61,506 nucleotides of DNA, taken from positions 1 through 61,506 of the forward strand of contig JAYSUJ010000038.1 of NCBI GenBank assembly GCA_043719155.1, written 5' to 3'. The position numbers and the translations under genes are program-made. A model generated the notes under the pieces. That model saw only the letters and a program-made list of their open reading frames with translations, searched no databases and was not told the DNA's origin. Source of the DNA: JBBQKQ01 sp043719155. Lineage in GTDB: Bacteria > Patescibacteriota > Minisyncoccia > Phycocordibacterales > UBA5272. How positions within the stretch are numbered: position 1 is the stretch's first letter; the number at the start of each line of letters is the position of its first letter. This document shows positions 7,721 through 15,006 of the stretch, piece after piece.

Positions 7721-8662
7721 CAATATAATCAATTAATTACACTAGAAAATTTGTATCGCTCTTGGGAAAAGTTTAAGAAAAGTAAAAGTAGCAGAGATGA
7801 CGTGGATAAGTTTGCGGTAAACTTGTTTACCAATCTTTTAAAAATAAAAAATGATTTGGAGCAGAATAAATTTGTTCACGATTCTTATCAAAATTTCATA
7901 GTATTTGACGTCAAAACTAGAATAATACATAAAGCAACTATCAGGGATAGAATTGTAAACAGATTAATGTATGATGAATTGGTTAAAATTTTTGATAAGA
8001 AATTTATTTTTGACTCATATTCTTGCAGAAAAGGAAAAGGCACTTTAAGAGCTTTGGAAAGGTATAAATATTTTTTTGGAAAAATTACAAAAAACTATAC
8101 AAAACAAGCTTGGGTTTTAAAGTTTGATATCAAAAAATGCTTTCAAAATGTAGACACAGAAATTTTAAAAAACTTACTTCAAAAACAGATTTGCGAATCA
8201 AATTTTCTAAACTTGAATTTCAGTATCATAGACTCATTTAAAAAATATGACATGGGCTTACCTTTAGGTAATTTAACATCTCAAATTTATTTAAATATTT
8301 ATTTGCACCAATTAGATTTTTATTGCAAAAATACTTTGAAAATAAAATACTATATCCGCTATGCTGATGATGTAGTTTGCATGTTTGAAAGTGAAGAATT
8401 TGCAGAAGAAACTCTCAAGAAGATACTTGAATTTACAAAAAATAAGCTAAAAATTGAACTACACAAAATACAAATTAAAACTATCTATAGTGGGACAGAT
8501 TTTTTAGGGTGGAAACATTACAAAAGTCATAGAACTATGAGGAAAAACACAGCATCTAAAATGATAGAAAATTTATCTGACAAAAATATCACAAGTTATC
8601 TGGGCTTACTTAATTTTGGAAGTGGCTATAAATTACAAGAAAAAATCAAAAAAATGATATAA
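7637..8662 (+). CDS. DGR reverse transcriptase
   Basis: This 341-residue RT has the expected motif series: DVKTRIIHKATIRDRIVNRL (90-110), the RT2/3 catalytic strand FDIKKCF (163-169), GLPLGNLTSQ (207-216) and YADD (242-245). The ending LTSQ in the fourth motif, in place of the intron-type QGGxxSP, is characteristic of DGR and related RTs. There is no maturase or endonuclease domain, and the length suits a DGR RT. It would copy the TR RNA with errors at adenines and replace the VR. The start is supported by a TATAAT 6 nt upstream, which suggests a leaderless mRNA. The gene ends 10 nt before the VWA gene. Confidence 0.95.
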   Translation: MPNFISSLNFQNNCGCSIGSGHTNKYIIQYNQLITLENLYRSWEKFKKSKSSRDDVDKFAVNLFTNLLKIKNDLEQNKFVHDSYQNFIVFDVKTRIIHKATIRDRIVNRLMYDELVKIFDKKFIFDSYSCRKGKGTLRALERYKYFFGKITKNYTKQAWVLKFDIKKCFQNVDTEILKNLLQKQICESNFLNLNFSIIDSFKKYDMGLPLGNLTSQIYLNIYLHQLDFYCKNTLKIKYYIRYADDVVCMFESEEFAEETLKKILEFTKNKLKIELHKIQIKTIYSGTDFLGWKHYKSHRTMRKNTASKMIENLSDKNITSYLGLLNFGSGYKLQEKIKKMI

Positions 8663-8663
8663 T
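8655..8663 (+). promoter_or_regulatory. Extended -10 promoter of the VWA gene, overlapping the RT stop
   Basis: TGATATAAT overlaps the last RT codons and lies 9 nt before the ATG at 8673. The module nearly duplicates the one before the small gene at 4784, so the AAA operon and the VWA gene may be expressed in parallel and independently of the RT. Confidence 0.6.
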
Positions 8664-8672
8664 GTAACTATT

Positions 8673-10607
8673 ATGAAATTAGAAAGTTTGAGCCCTATTA
8701 AAAATCCATTGGAACAATTTTCTCCTAAAGAAAAAGACACTATCCTCTCTAGACTTGCTGTTCTAACGCCACTTTGTCATATGGTTTCTGGTGATATACA
8801 AATGAAAGTGGAAGTAAATGGAGATGCTGGTTGGCATTGGGACTTTGAACATAATGTAGTTAGATGTGATCCAAAGGATTTACTCGAAAAACCAATTGAT
8901 TATTTAAGATTTGTAATGCAACACGAAGCTGGACACAGGAAAGTTACAAGAGTGAAAGGCGTGATCCCAGACGAAGTATGGGATCAGCCAGGATTTTCTT
9001 TTATGATCAATGCCATAGAAGACCCCAGAATGAATAATTATGTGGCAGACACAATTCCAAAATTTAGAGATGAAATGATTTTTAGTTATGGTCTAGATAA
9101 AGATTTTGAAGTAGAGATGAGAGCCAAAGCAAAAGATAAAACTGGGCAAATTCCAAGATTCATGCAGGCTGGTTTTGAATATATAAATTTATGGCTACAA
9201 GAAGTTAAAGGTACTCCAAAACAAATTGATCCTAGTTTGCCCGAAGATGTAAAAGCGGTAATAGAAAAAACTTTAGAAGCGGCTAGAAGTAGCTGGCTAA
9301 CTTATCCAACCAGAAAAGAAGTGGATAAAGGGGCTATGGTTTCGGGTAAAACATTAACAGGCGAAGAAACCATAACTGAATATGCAAGAGCAAGTTATCA
9401 GGTTAATTTAAACGATGTCTGGCCTCTGTTTAAGACTTTAATTGACCAAGATATAGAGGACTTAAAAGATCAATTAAAAAAAAAAGGTAAAGGTGGTGAT
9501 AAGGGTGAGAAAAGCAAAGACAAAGCCGACACTGGAAAACCAGAAGATTCAGAGTCAGGAGAAGAAAATGAACAAGGTGGAAGCGATGAGCAAATGACAG
9601 AATCAGAAGCGAGAGAACTTGCTACGCAAATAATTAAAGAAATAGAAAAAGCTTTAAACGAACATTTCGAAAGTAAAGACGAGTCTAAAGATGTGCCACA
9701 AGGTAAATCAGAAAAACCCAAAGAAGCTGATCAGCCAACAAAAACATCAGATAGAGTAGATAACACGGAAGATGCTAAGGTAGAAAAAGATAAAATTCAA
9801 CAAGCCCTAGATGAGATTAGAAAAAAATTCGAAGCAGAAACTCCAAAAGGTTTATATAGAAAAACTTTAGCTGAAGTATCTCCTATTATAACTAGACTAG
9901 AAGATGAACTAAGAGAAATCTTTGTGCAAAGGAAAAGAAATGCTTTTTTTTCTGGATTTAGATCAGGTGTGCAAGTGGATATAAAAAGAGAAATAGCTAG
10001 CGAGATGACAGGAGTACCAGACGCCAATACTTTTATGAAAAGAGAGCTACCTCTTGAGCACGATTATGCAATAGAAGTTCTAGTTGATTTGTCTGGCAGT
10101 ATGAGAGGTCAAAAAATTGACGAAACCTACAAAGCTGTAGTTGCACTCTGCGAAGCGTTAAAAAATATTGGAATAAATTTATCAGTGACAGGTTTTAATG
10201 ATAGACTTTATCAATATAAAAATTTTGATCAGAATTATACAGATGATTTAAGAGAAAATACAGAAAGAATGCACGCTGAGGTAAGTGGTAGTGGTGCTAG
10301 ATATAACGACGATGGCTGGGCAGTAAAAGAAGTGGCAGACAGAATTAAAAAAAGAAAAGAAAAAAGAAAAATAGTCTTTGTGCTATCTGACGGCTTGCCA
10401 GAAGAATCTCCTCAACATCAAAATTTTGAACTAAAACAAATTGTAGCTAATATTGAAGCTGAAAAAGAAATTCATATTATAGGTCTAGGTATAGGCCCAG
10501 GTACTGGTCACGTTAGTCGTTTTTATTCTGACAACTTAGCTGATGTTTCTCTTGCAGAATTTGCACATAAATTAGCTATAAAAGTTAGAGAAGCTGTTGA
10601 AAACTAA
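8673..10607 (+). CDS. HExxH zincin-like and VWA (MIDAS) domain protein, MoxR partner
   Basis: This 644-residue protein has an N-terminal metallopeptidase-like region with HEAGH (84-88) and a downstream Glu in NAIEDPRM (113-120), the arrangement of gluzincin-like folds. A highly charged, low-complexity linker (about 268-376, rich in Lys, Glu, Asp and Ser) follows, then a C-terminal VWA domain with the MIDAS motif DLSGS (472-476) and a later VLSDG. The build recalls CobT/VWA proteins that work with MoxR AAA+ ATPases. Here the only such ATPase nearby is the DGR target. I infer a two-component machine in which the ATPase remodels the VWA protein, possibly controlling its peptidase-like domain. 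No signal peptide is visible, so it is probably cytoplasmic. A Rho-independent terminator follows. Confidence 0.85.
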   Translation: MKLESLSPIKNPLEQFSPKEKDTILSRLAVLTPLCHMVSGDIQMKVEVNGDAGWHWDFEHNVVRCDPKDLLEKPIDYLRFVMQHEAGHRKVTRVKGVIPDEVWDQPGFSFMINAIEDPRMNNYVADTIPKFRDEMIFSYGLDKDFEVEMRAKAKDKTGQIPRFMQAGFEYINLWLQEVKGTPKQIDPSLPEDVKAVIEKTLEAARSSWLTYPTRKEVDKGAMVSGKTLTGEETITEYARASYQVNLNDVWPLFKTLIDQDIEDLKDQLKKKGKGGDKGEKSKDKADTGKPEDSESGEENEQGGSDEQMTESEARELATQIIKEIEKALNEHFESKDESKDVPQGKSEKPKEADQPTKTSDRVDNTEDAKVEKDKIQQALDEIRKKFEAETPKGLYRKTLAEVSPIITRLEDELREIFVQRKRNAFFSGFRSGVQVDIKREIASEMTGVPDANTFMKRELPLEHDYAIEVLVDLSGSMRGQKIDETYKAVVALCEALKNIGINLSVTGFNDRLYQYKNFDQNYTDDLRENTERMHAEVSGSGARYNDDGWAVKEVADRIKKRKEKRKIVFVLSDGLPEESPQHQNFELKQIVANIEAEKEIHIIGLGIGPGTGHVSRFYSDNLADVSLAEFAHKLAIKVREAVEN

Positions 10608-10658
10608 TTTTCCCCTTACCCCACAAGCTCACCATATAGACCTTTCCCCCTTCTGCAT

Positions 10659-10682
10659 AGTCTTAGCAAAAGACTCTTTTTC
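10659..10682 (+). terminator. Terminator after the VWA gene
   Basis: A 6-bp stem AGTCTT/AAGACT with a 5-nt loop is followed by CTTTTTCT. It lies about 50 nt after the VWA stop and ahead of the recombinase leader. The AAAAGACTC part is shared with the structured region at 4527. Confidence 0.6.
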
Positions 10683-10700
10683 TGTCATTAATATATATAG

Positions 10701-10721
10701 AGTACGACCGCTACATACTCT
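10701..10721 (+). repeat. Direct repeat copy B, immediately before the serine recombinase
   Basis: AGTACGACCGCTACA, one base, then part of ACTCTGAC (which runs to 10724) matches copy A at 4585. It ends about 9 nt before the recombinase start, so it could be a recombinase binding or attachment site, or a shared regulatory leader. Confidence 0.6.
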
Positions 10722-10732
10722 GACAAATATAT

Positions 10733-12052
10733 ATGAAAATGACACAAAATATAGGTAAAATAGAAAGTAATATAGTCTTTAAGGAAGAAGAAACTAAATA
10801 TGTACTGTACTCTCGTAAAAGTACTGAAGATGATGAATCACAAGCATTATCAATAGAATCTCAAGTAAAAGAAATGTTTGCTATTGCAGAGCGAGAAAAG
10901 CTCAATGTAGTAGAGATAAAAAGAGAAGCTCATAGTGCTAAAGCTTCAGGTCAGCGTCCAGTATTCTTAGAAATACTTAGTGATCTTAGATCTGGTAAAT
11001 ATAATGGCATACTGACATGGGCACCAGACAGACTAAGTAGAAACGCAGGAGATCTAGGCTCACTGGTAGACCTCATGGATCAAAAGAAATTAGCCCATAT
11101 ACAGACTTTTACTCAAAAGTTTACTAATGACCCCTCTCAGAAGTTTTTACTCATGATACTGTGTTCTCAGGCTAAATTAGAGAATGATAATAAGAGTATA
11201 AATGTAAAGCGTGGACTAAGAGCAAAGGTAGAGCTAGGATTATGGCCTGCAGTACCACCAGTAGGCTATTTAACTTCTAGTAATAAAGGAGATAGTGGTG
11301 TAGCAGTCATAGACGAGATAAGATCTAAATTGATCAAAGGAGCTTTTGAGAAAATAGGTTATGACGGTTGGAGCGGTGTTAAATCATATAACTGGCTGAG
11401 TAATGAAATGAAGTTTAAGGCTCCAAAGAATAAAACGCTCAGTAAAGGTAATTTCTACCTAACCCTTCGTAATACTTTCTATTACGGAGTCTTTGAATAC
11501 CCTAGAGAAAGTGGTAATTGGTATAAAGGGATACATACTCCGATAATAACTAAAGAATTATTTGATCTAGTACAACAAAGATTAAAAGATAACGCTCAAA
11601 GCTCAGGACCTAGGAATAAAGAATTTGCTTTTACTAGATTACTCACTTGTGGTAGCTGTCAGTCAGGCGTAACAGCTGAGGAGAAGTTTAAAGACTTGAA
11701 AGACGGTGGTAGAAGTAGGCATGTGTACTACAAATGTACTAGAGTAAGAGATCTTGAATGTTCAAATAGAATGAATGAAGGTGATCTCATAATTAAGTTA
11801 AAGATACTAATAGATACTATAGATTTAAATAGACTAGCTCTTAAAGAGAAAATACAGAAAGAAGTGACTAGATTTAAAAGATTTCAAAGTAGATTACTAC
11901 TAAATGACAGTAAGATAGTTTTAAAAGAAATAGACATCAGAGAATATGTAAAGTTCATATTAGATGAGGGAGAATTGGAAGAGAAAAGAGAAGTGCTGAA
12001 TTGTTTGAAAGGTAATTTGATATTTAGTAAGGATAAATTAATTTTAAAGTAA
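10733..12052 (+). CDS. Large serine recombinase (integrase/resolvase family)
   Basis: This 439-residue protein has an N-terminal resolvase catalytic domain (about 22-165) with the active-site serine in YSRKS (S30) and the conserved arginine motif APDRLSRN. A recombinase domain follows (about 185-290), then a zinc-ribbon-like segment (CGSC followed by YKC and a fourth Cys) and a short helical tail. Such enzymes integrate and excise phages and integrative elements at att sites with no need for homology. It is the obvious mobility gene of the left island. The repeat copy B and the octamer CCGCTACA lie directly before its ATG. The ATG at 10733 and an in-frame ATG two codons later are both possible starts. 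Confidence 0.93.
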   Translation: MKMTQNIGKIESNIVFKEEETKYVLYSRKSTEDDESQALSIESQVKEMFAIAEREKLNVVEIKREAHSAKASGQRPVFLEILSDLRSGKYNGILTWAPDRLSRNAGDLGSLVDLMDQKKLAHIQTFTQKFTNDPSQKFLLMILCSQAKLENDNKSINVKRGLRAKVELGLWPAVPPVGYLTSSNKGDSGVAVIDEIRSKLIKGAFEKIGYDGWSGVKSYNWLSNEMKFKAPKNKTLSKGNFYLTLRNTFYYGVFEYPRESGNWYKGIHTPIITKELFDLVQQRLKDNAQSSGPRNKEFAFTRLLTCGSCQSGVTAEEKFKDLKDGGRSRHVYYKCTRVRDLECSNRMNEGDLIIKLKILIDTIDLNRLALKEKIQKEVTRFKRFQSRLLLNDSKIVLKEIDIREYVKFILDEGELEEKREVLNCLKGNLIFSKDKLILK

Positions 12053-12053
12053 C

Positions 12054-13094
12054 TTAGCCGAGTCTATTTGCAATTTCATTCAATAATATATCTAGATTTG
12101 CTTGAAAGCTTATCTGTGTCCTATTTATTGATAAAACCTTAGTATCCACTTGGGTGTGGAGATAGTTGTCACTAATTTTTCTAGCAGTATCTTCAAGTGG
12201 CTTCATAATATCTTTAAAGCTTTTAGAGCCATATTGCGTAGATACCTCTAAAAAACTTTTCTTTTTAAAAATAGGCGGAATATGATCTAAAATTGCCCTT
12301 AATAGCATAGAACATGAATAGTAGTTCTCTAATCCGAAATTATCATCAAGTTCTTTACATAAAGATATTAATCTACTGATATCAAAATCTTTATTTTCTA
12401 TTTTTGAAAGTCTCAATAATGTATTCCGATCTACAAATGACTGGAGAGAATTTTTTACTACTCCACCTACAACTGGTAAACGATTTATATCTATAGTAGC
12501 TTTCTCAACTACAAATAAAAAATCTTTGAGCTGATCAACTACACCCAACAGAAATAAAGCTGCTGCTTCAAAGTATTTATGAGTAGGGACCTGTCTACCA
12601 GCATAAAGTGCCTTGGTATCTCTAGTAATAAGTTGTCTTTTCCAATAATCATTAAAAATATCTGTTTTATTTTTAAGTATAAATTTTTCTATTTCTTTAG
12701 AATTTTCCCTCGAGTATTTAGAAATTAAAAGAATTATACTTTTCCTAATTTCTTCAAACTTATTTTCTATTTCTTCAGCTTCATTGTCAAATTTTTCAAA
12801 ATCAAAAGAGTCTTTAGGTTGAATTTGTATACGAATTTCAGTATCATTTTTTTCATTCCAACCATCTGGGATTCCACGTATTAAACCCCACTCAACATTA
12901 AATCTTTTATGAGCTGAAGGTGTCTCAAAGTTTTGATAGAACAAATTAGCATGCCCTACAAGATCTGAACCACTCCATGAATTATTTACAATATTGCAAG
13001 CTGTACTAACTTTTTTTGCAATCTTTTGTAAATTTATAGCTATAATAATCAAATTATTAATTTCTTTAATTTTATCTTGAATTTGATTATCCAT
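12054..13094 (-). CDS. Hypothetical protein at the distal end of the mobile element
   Basis: This 346-residue, largely helical, probably soluble protein converges on the recombinase gene, with 1 nt between the stops. I do not recognise a family. The C-terminal third (NYYSCSMLLRAILDHIPP and a following helix) is reminiscent of C-terminal domains in proteins of mobile elements. A TATAAT (13104-13109, minus) lies 9 nt before its ATG. By position it may be a cargo or defence gene of the island, which is inference only. Confidence 0.65.
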   Translation of the reverse strand: MDNQIQDKIKEINNLIIIAINLQKIAKKVSTACNIVNNSWSGSDLVGHANLFYQNFETPSAHKRFNVEWGLIRGIPDGWNEKNDTEIRIQIQPKDSFDFEKFDNEAEEIENKFEEIRKSIILLISKYSRENSKEIEKFILKNKTDIFNDYWKRQLITRDTKALYAGRQVPTHKYFEAAALFLLGVVDQLKDFLFVVEKATIDINRLPVVGGVVKNSLQSFVDRNTLLRLSKIENKDFDISRLISLCKELDDNFGLENYYSCSMLLRAILDHIPPIFKKKSFLEVSTQYGSKSFKDIMKPLEDTARKISDNYLHTQVDTKVLSINRTQISFQANLDILLNEIANRLG

Positions 13095-13130
13095 ATTAGT
13101 TTAATTATAACATTTATTAATTTTAAAATA

Positions 13131-13160
13131 AAAAATAGCTGAAACTAATCAGCTATTTTT
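13131..13160. terminator. Bidirectional terminator downstream of tRNA-Tyr
   Basis: A perfect 12-bp stem (AAAAATAGCTGA and its complement) with loop AACTAA is flanked by A and T tracts on both sides. It would end minus-strand transcription from tRNA-Tyr before the 13094 promoter, and it marks the border between the island and the chromosome. Confidence 0.7.
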
Positions 13161-13206
13161 TATTCGTAATATATTGACATATGATAGATGTCGTGCTATC
13201 ACGAGG

Positions 13207-13292
13207 TGGTGCGGCGAGAAGGATTTGAACCTTCGAAGCCCGAAGGCGCCAGATTTACAGTCTAGTGCGATTGACCACTCCGCCATCGCCGC
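13207..13292 (-). tRNA. tRNA-Tyr (GTA anticodon)
   Basis: The 86-nt class II tRNA has acceptor stem GCGGCGA/TCGCCGC, anticodon GTA in CTGTAAA, a long variable arm (GCGCCTTCGGGC region), the T-loop TTCAAAT and an encoded CCA end. The other two tRNAs in the window lack an encoded CCA. Confidence 0.95.
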
Positions 13293-13343
13293 ATATTTAG
13301 ACAACGCATTTATTATACAATATTTTGCTTTTTTTTACAATTT

Positions 13344-13742
13344 TTAGTAGAACAAAACCCAGTAAGCTGGCAAAACCCAAGAGATAAAATCTGTTACACT
13401 TTTTTTATACGGCTGATTTAGATATTTTGGATGAAAATAAAACTCTTGTATAAAAATTACTAAGGCTAGTGAGGCAAAGAAAAGAGAAGTAGATTTTGGA
13501 AATATAAAAATAATTAGAGATGACAAAACAATACTCGCAGCCACATGTATTAAAAATCTCCAAAACTGTAAAACAAAAGTTTTGTATTTAAATTTATTAG
13601 AAAAATACGAAGTATCTATAAATAAATCATAACTCTTTTTGCCAAAATAAACTCTTCTTTTATTGAAAAAAGGAAACAAGAAAAATATTTTAGAAAAGTC
13701 GAGTAACAAATTGTGTAGACTTTTTATTAAATTGTGAATCAT
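13344..13742 (-). CDS. Hypothetical integral membrane protein
   Basis: This 132-residue protein has a basic N-terminal part and about three hydrophobic segments (roughly 60-80, 85-102 and 115-131). I do not recognise a family. It follows pilC by 7 nt on the same strand and is likely the last gene of that transcription unit, so a link to the cell envelope or pilus is possible but unproven. Confidence 0.6.
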   Translation of the reverse strand: MIHNLIKSLHNLLLDFSKIFFLFPFFNKRRVYFGKKSYDLFIDTSYFSNKFKYKTFVLQFWRFLIHVAASIVLSSLIIFIFPKSTSLFFASLALVIFIQEFYFHPKYLNQPYKKSVTDFISWVLPAYWVLFY

Positions 13743-13749
13743 TTTAAAA

Positions 13750-14979
13750 TTAGAAACTCCCAGCCAAGTTGTAAATAGGCATTAAAACCGAAACTAGTAA
13801 AACCCCTACACCAAGACCTAGCAAAACTATCATCATGGGTTCTATTAGTCCAACCATCGTATCTATTGTCGTAGATAGTTCACGTTGATAATATTTGGCA
13901 ATATTGCCCATAAGTTTTCCTATCTCTCCTGTCTCCTCTCCAATTTTTAGCATTTGAGTAAGAGTGGGCGGTATCAAATCTTTGTGCTTTGCAAAGGAAG
14001 TAGAGAAAGTTGTGCCGGCTTTTACATCTATCAAAGCCTGCTCCATGATTTTTTTATAATGAATATTCCCTACTACATCTCCAGTTATTTGTATTGCTTT
14101 TGTCAGCGAAACACCAGAAGTCAAGAGAGTCTGGATGTTGTCAGCGATTCTGGTCACATACAACATTTTAAATACGTTTTTCACAACTGGTATTTTAATT
14201 TTCAAGGTATCAAAAATTTCTGTCCAGCCAGCCGTGTCTTTGAAAGTAAGGAAAACGTATGTCCCTATTCCACCCATAAAAACAAAAAAGTAAACACCAT
14301 AGGCTATTAGGAAATCTGAAATACCCAAAACAATTTGAGTTAAAACTGGAAGCGGTACATTTGACTCTTTTAAAATTTCTGCCAAACGAGGTATTACCAT
14401 CGTAAACACCAAGATCATTACAATCAGAAAGACCCCAATTACAAAGGCTGGGTAGATCATTGCATTTCTAACCTTTACAACCAAAGCATAGTTTCTGTCT
14501 AAATACTCAGACAAATAGGCAAAAGCCTGGGACATCTTTCCAGACTCTTCTCCACTTTTAACCAAGTTAACGTAGAAATCAGAAAAGAATTTCTTATGTT
14601 TTGCAAATGCAAAAGAAATTGGCTTTCCGCTTTTTACATCTTGCAAGACAATACCCAAGGTGTTTTTAATAATTTCCTTCTCAGCTCCATCTTGGAGTAG
14701 TTGTAAAGCCTTGACCACCGATACACCCGCATCCAACAAAGCCGACATTTGTTTAGAGATGTCTACCACGTCTTTTAAAGAAACTCTGTCAAAGATGCCT
14801 CCAAATTTAAAATATTGTCCCAAATCCATGTTGAGAGTACCGGGCTTTTCTTCGGTTATAGAAACCAAATCCAGCTCTTTTTCCTGAAGCATTTTTAATG
14901 CATCTTCTTTTTTTACAGCATTAACAATGCCACTTATAACTTTTCCTTCCAAGTTTTGAGCAATGAATTTGAATCTCAT
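13750..14979 (-). CDS. pilC: Type IV pilus inner-membrane platform protein PilC
   Basis: This 409-residue protein has the standard PilC/GspF build: an N-terminal cytoplasmic region (MRFKFIAQNLEGK), then two T2SF repeats (about 68-190 and 270-395), each with the motif pattern ALLDAGVSVVKAL or LLTSGVSLTKAI, and three membrane helices. It anchors the assembly ATPase PilB at the inner membrane. It lies apart from the pilM-to-pilT operon, separated by two large secreted-protein genes and a small gene on the same strand. A conserved final segment (LIEPMMIVLLGLGVGVLL) supports a full-length gene. Confidence 0.93.
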   Translation of the reverse strand: MRFKFIAQNLEGKVISGIVNAVKKEDALKMLQEKELDLVSITEEKPGTLNMDLGQYFKFGGIFDRVSLKDVVDISKQMSALLDAGVSVVKALQLLQDGAEKEIIKNTLGIVLQDVKSGKPISFAFAKHKKFFSDFYVNLVKSGEESGKMSQAFAYLSEYLDRNYALVVKVRNAMIYPAFVIGVFLIVMILVFTMVIPRLAEILKESNVPLPVLTQIVLGISDFLIAYGVYFFVFMGGIGTYVFLTFKDTAGWTEIFDTLKIKIPVVKNVFKMLYVTRIADNIQTLLTSGVSLTKAIQITGDVVGNIHYKKIMEQALIDVKAGTTFSTSFAKHKDLIPPTLTQMLKIGEETGEIGKLMGNIAKYYQRELSTTIDTMVGLIEPMMIVLLGLGVGVLLVSVLMPIYNLAGSF

Positions 14980-15006
14980 ATTAAAAATAGTTTAACATGA
15001 ATTTAC

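Noticed and set aside
7637..8662. RT as retron or group II intron RT
   Set aside because: The LTSQ fourth motif, the adjacent TR/VR pair and Avd, and the absence of a maturase domain or msr/msd-like RNA support a DGR.
13207..13292. tRNA-Tyr as attachment site of the island
   Set aside because: No repeat of the tRNA 3' end is seen elsewhere in the window, and the mobility enzyme is a serine recombinase, which usually does not use tRNA genes.
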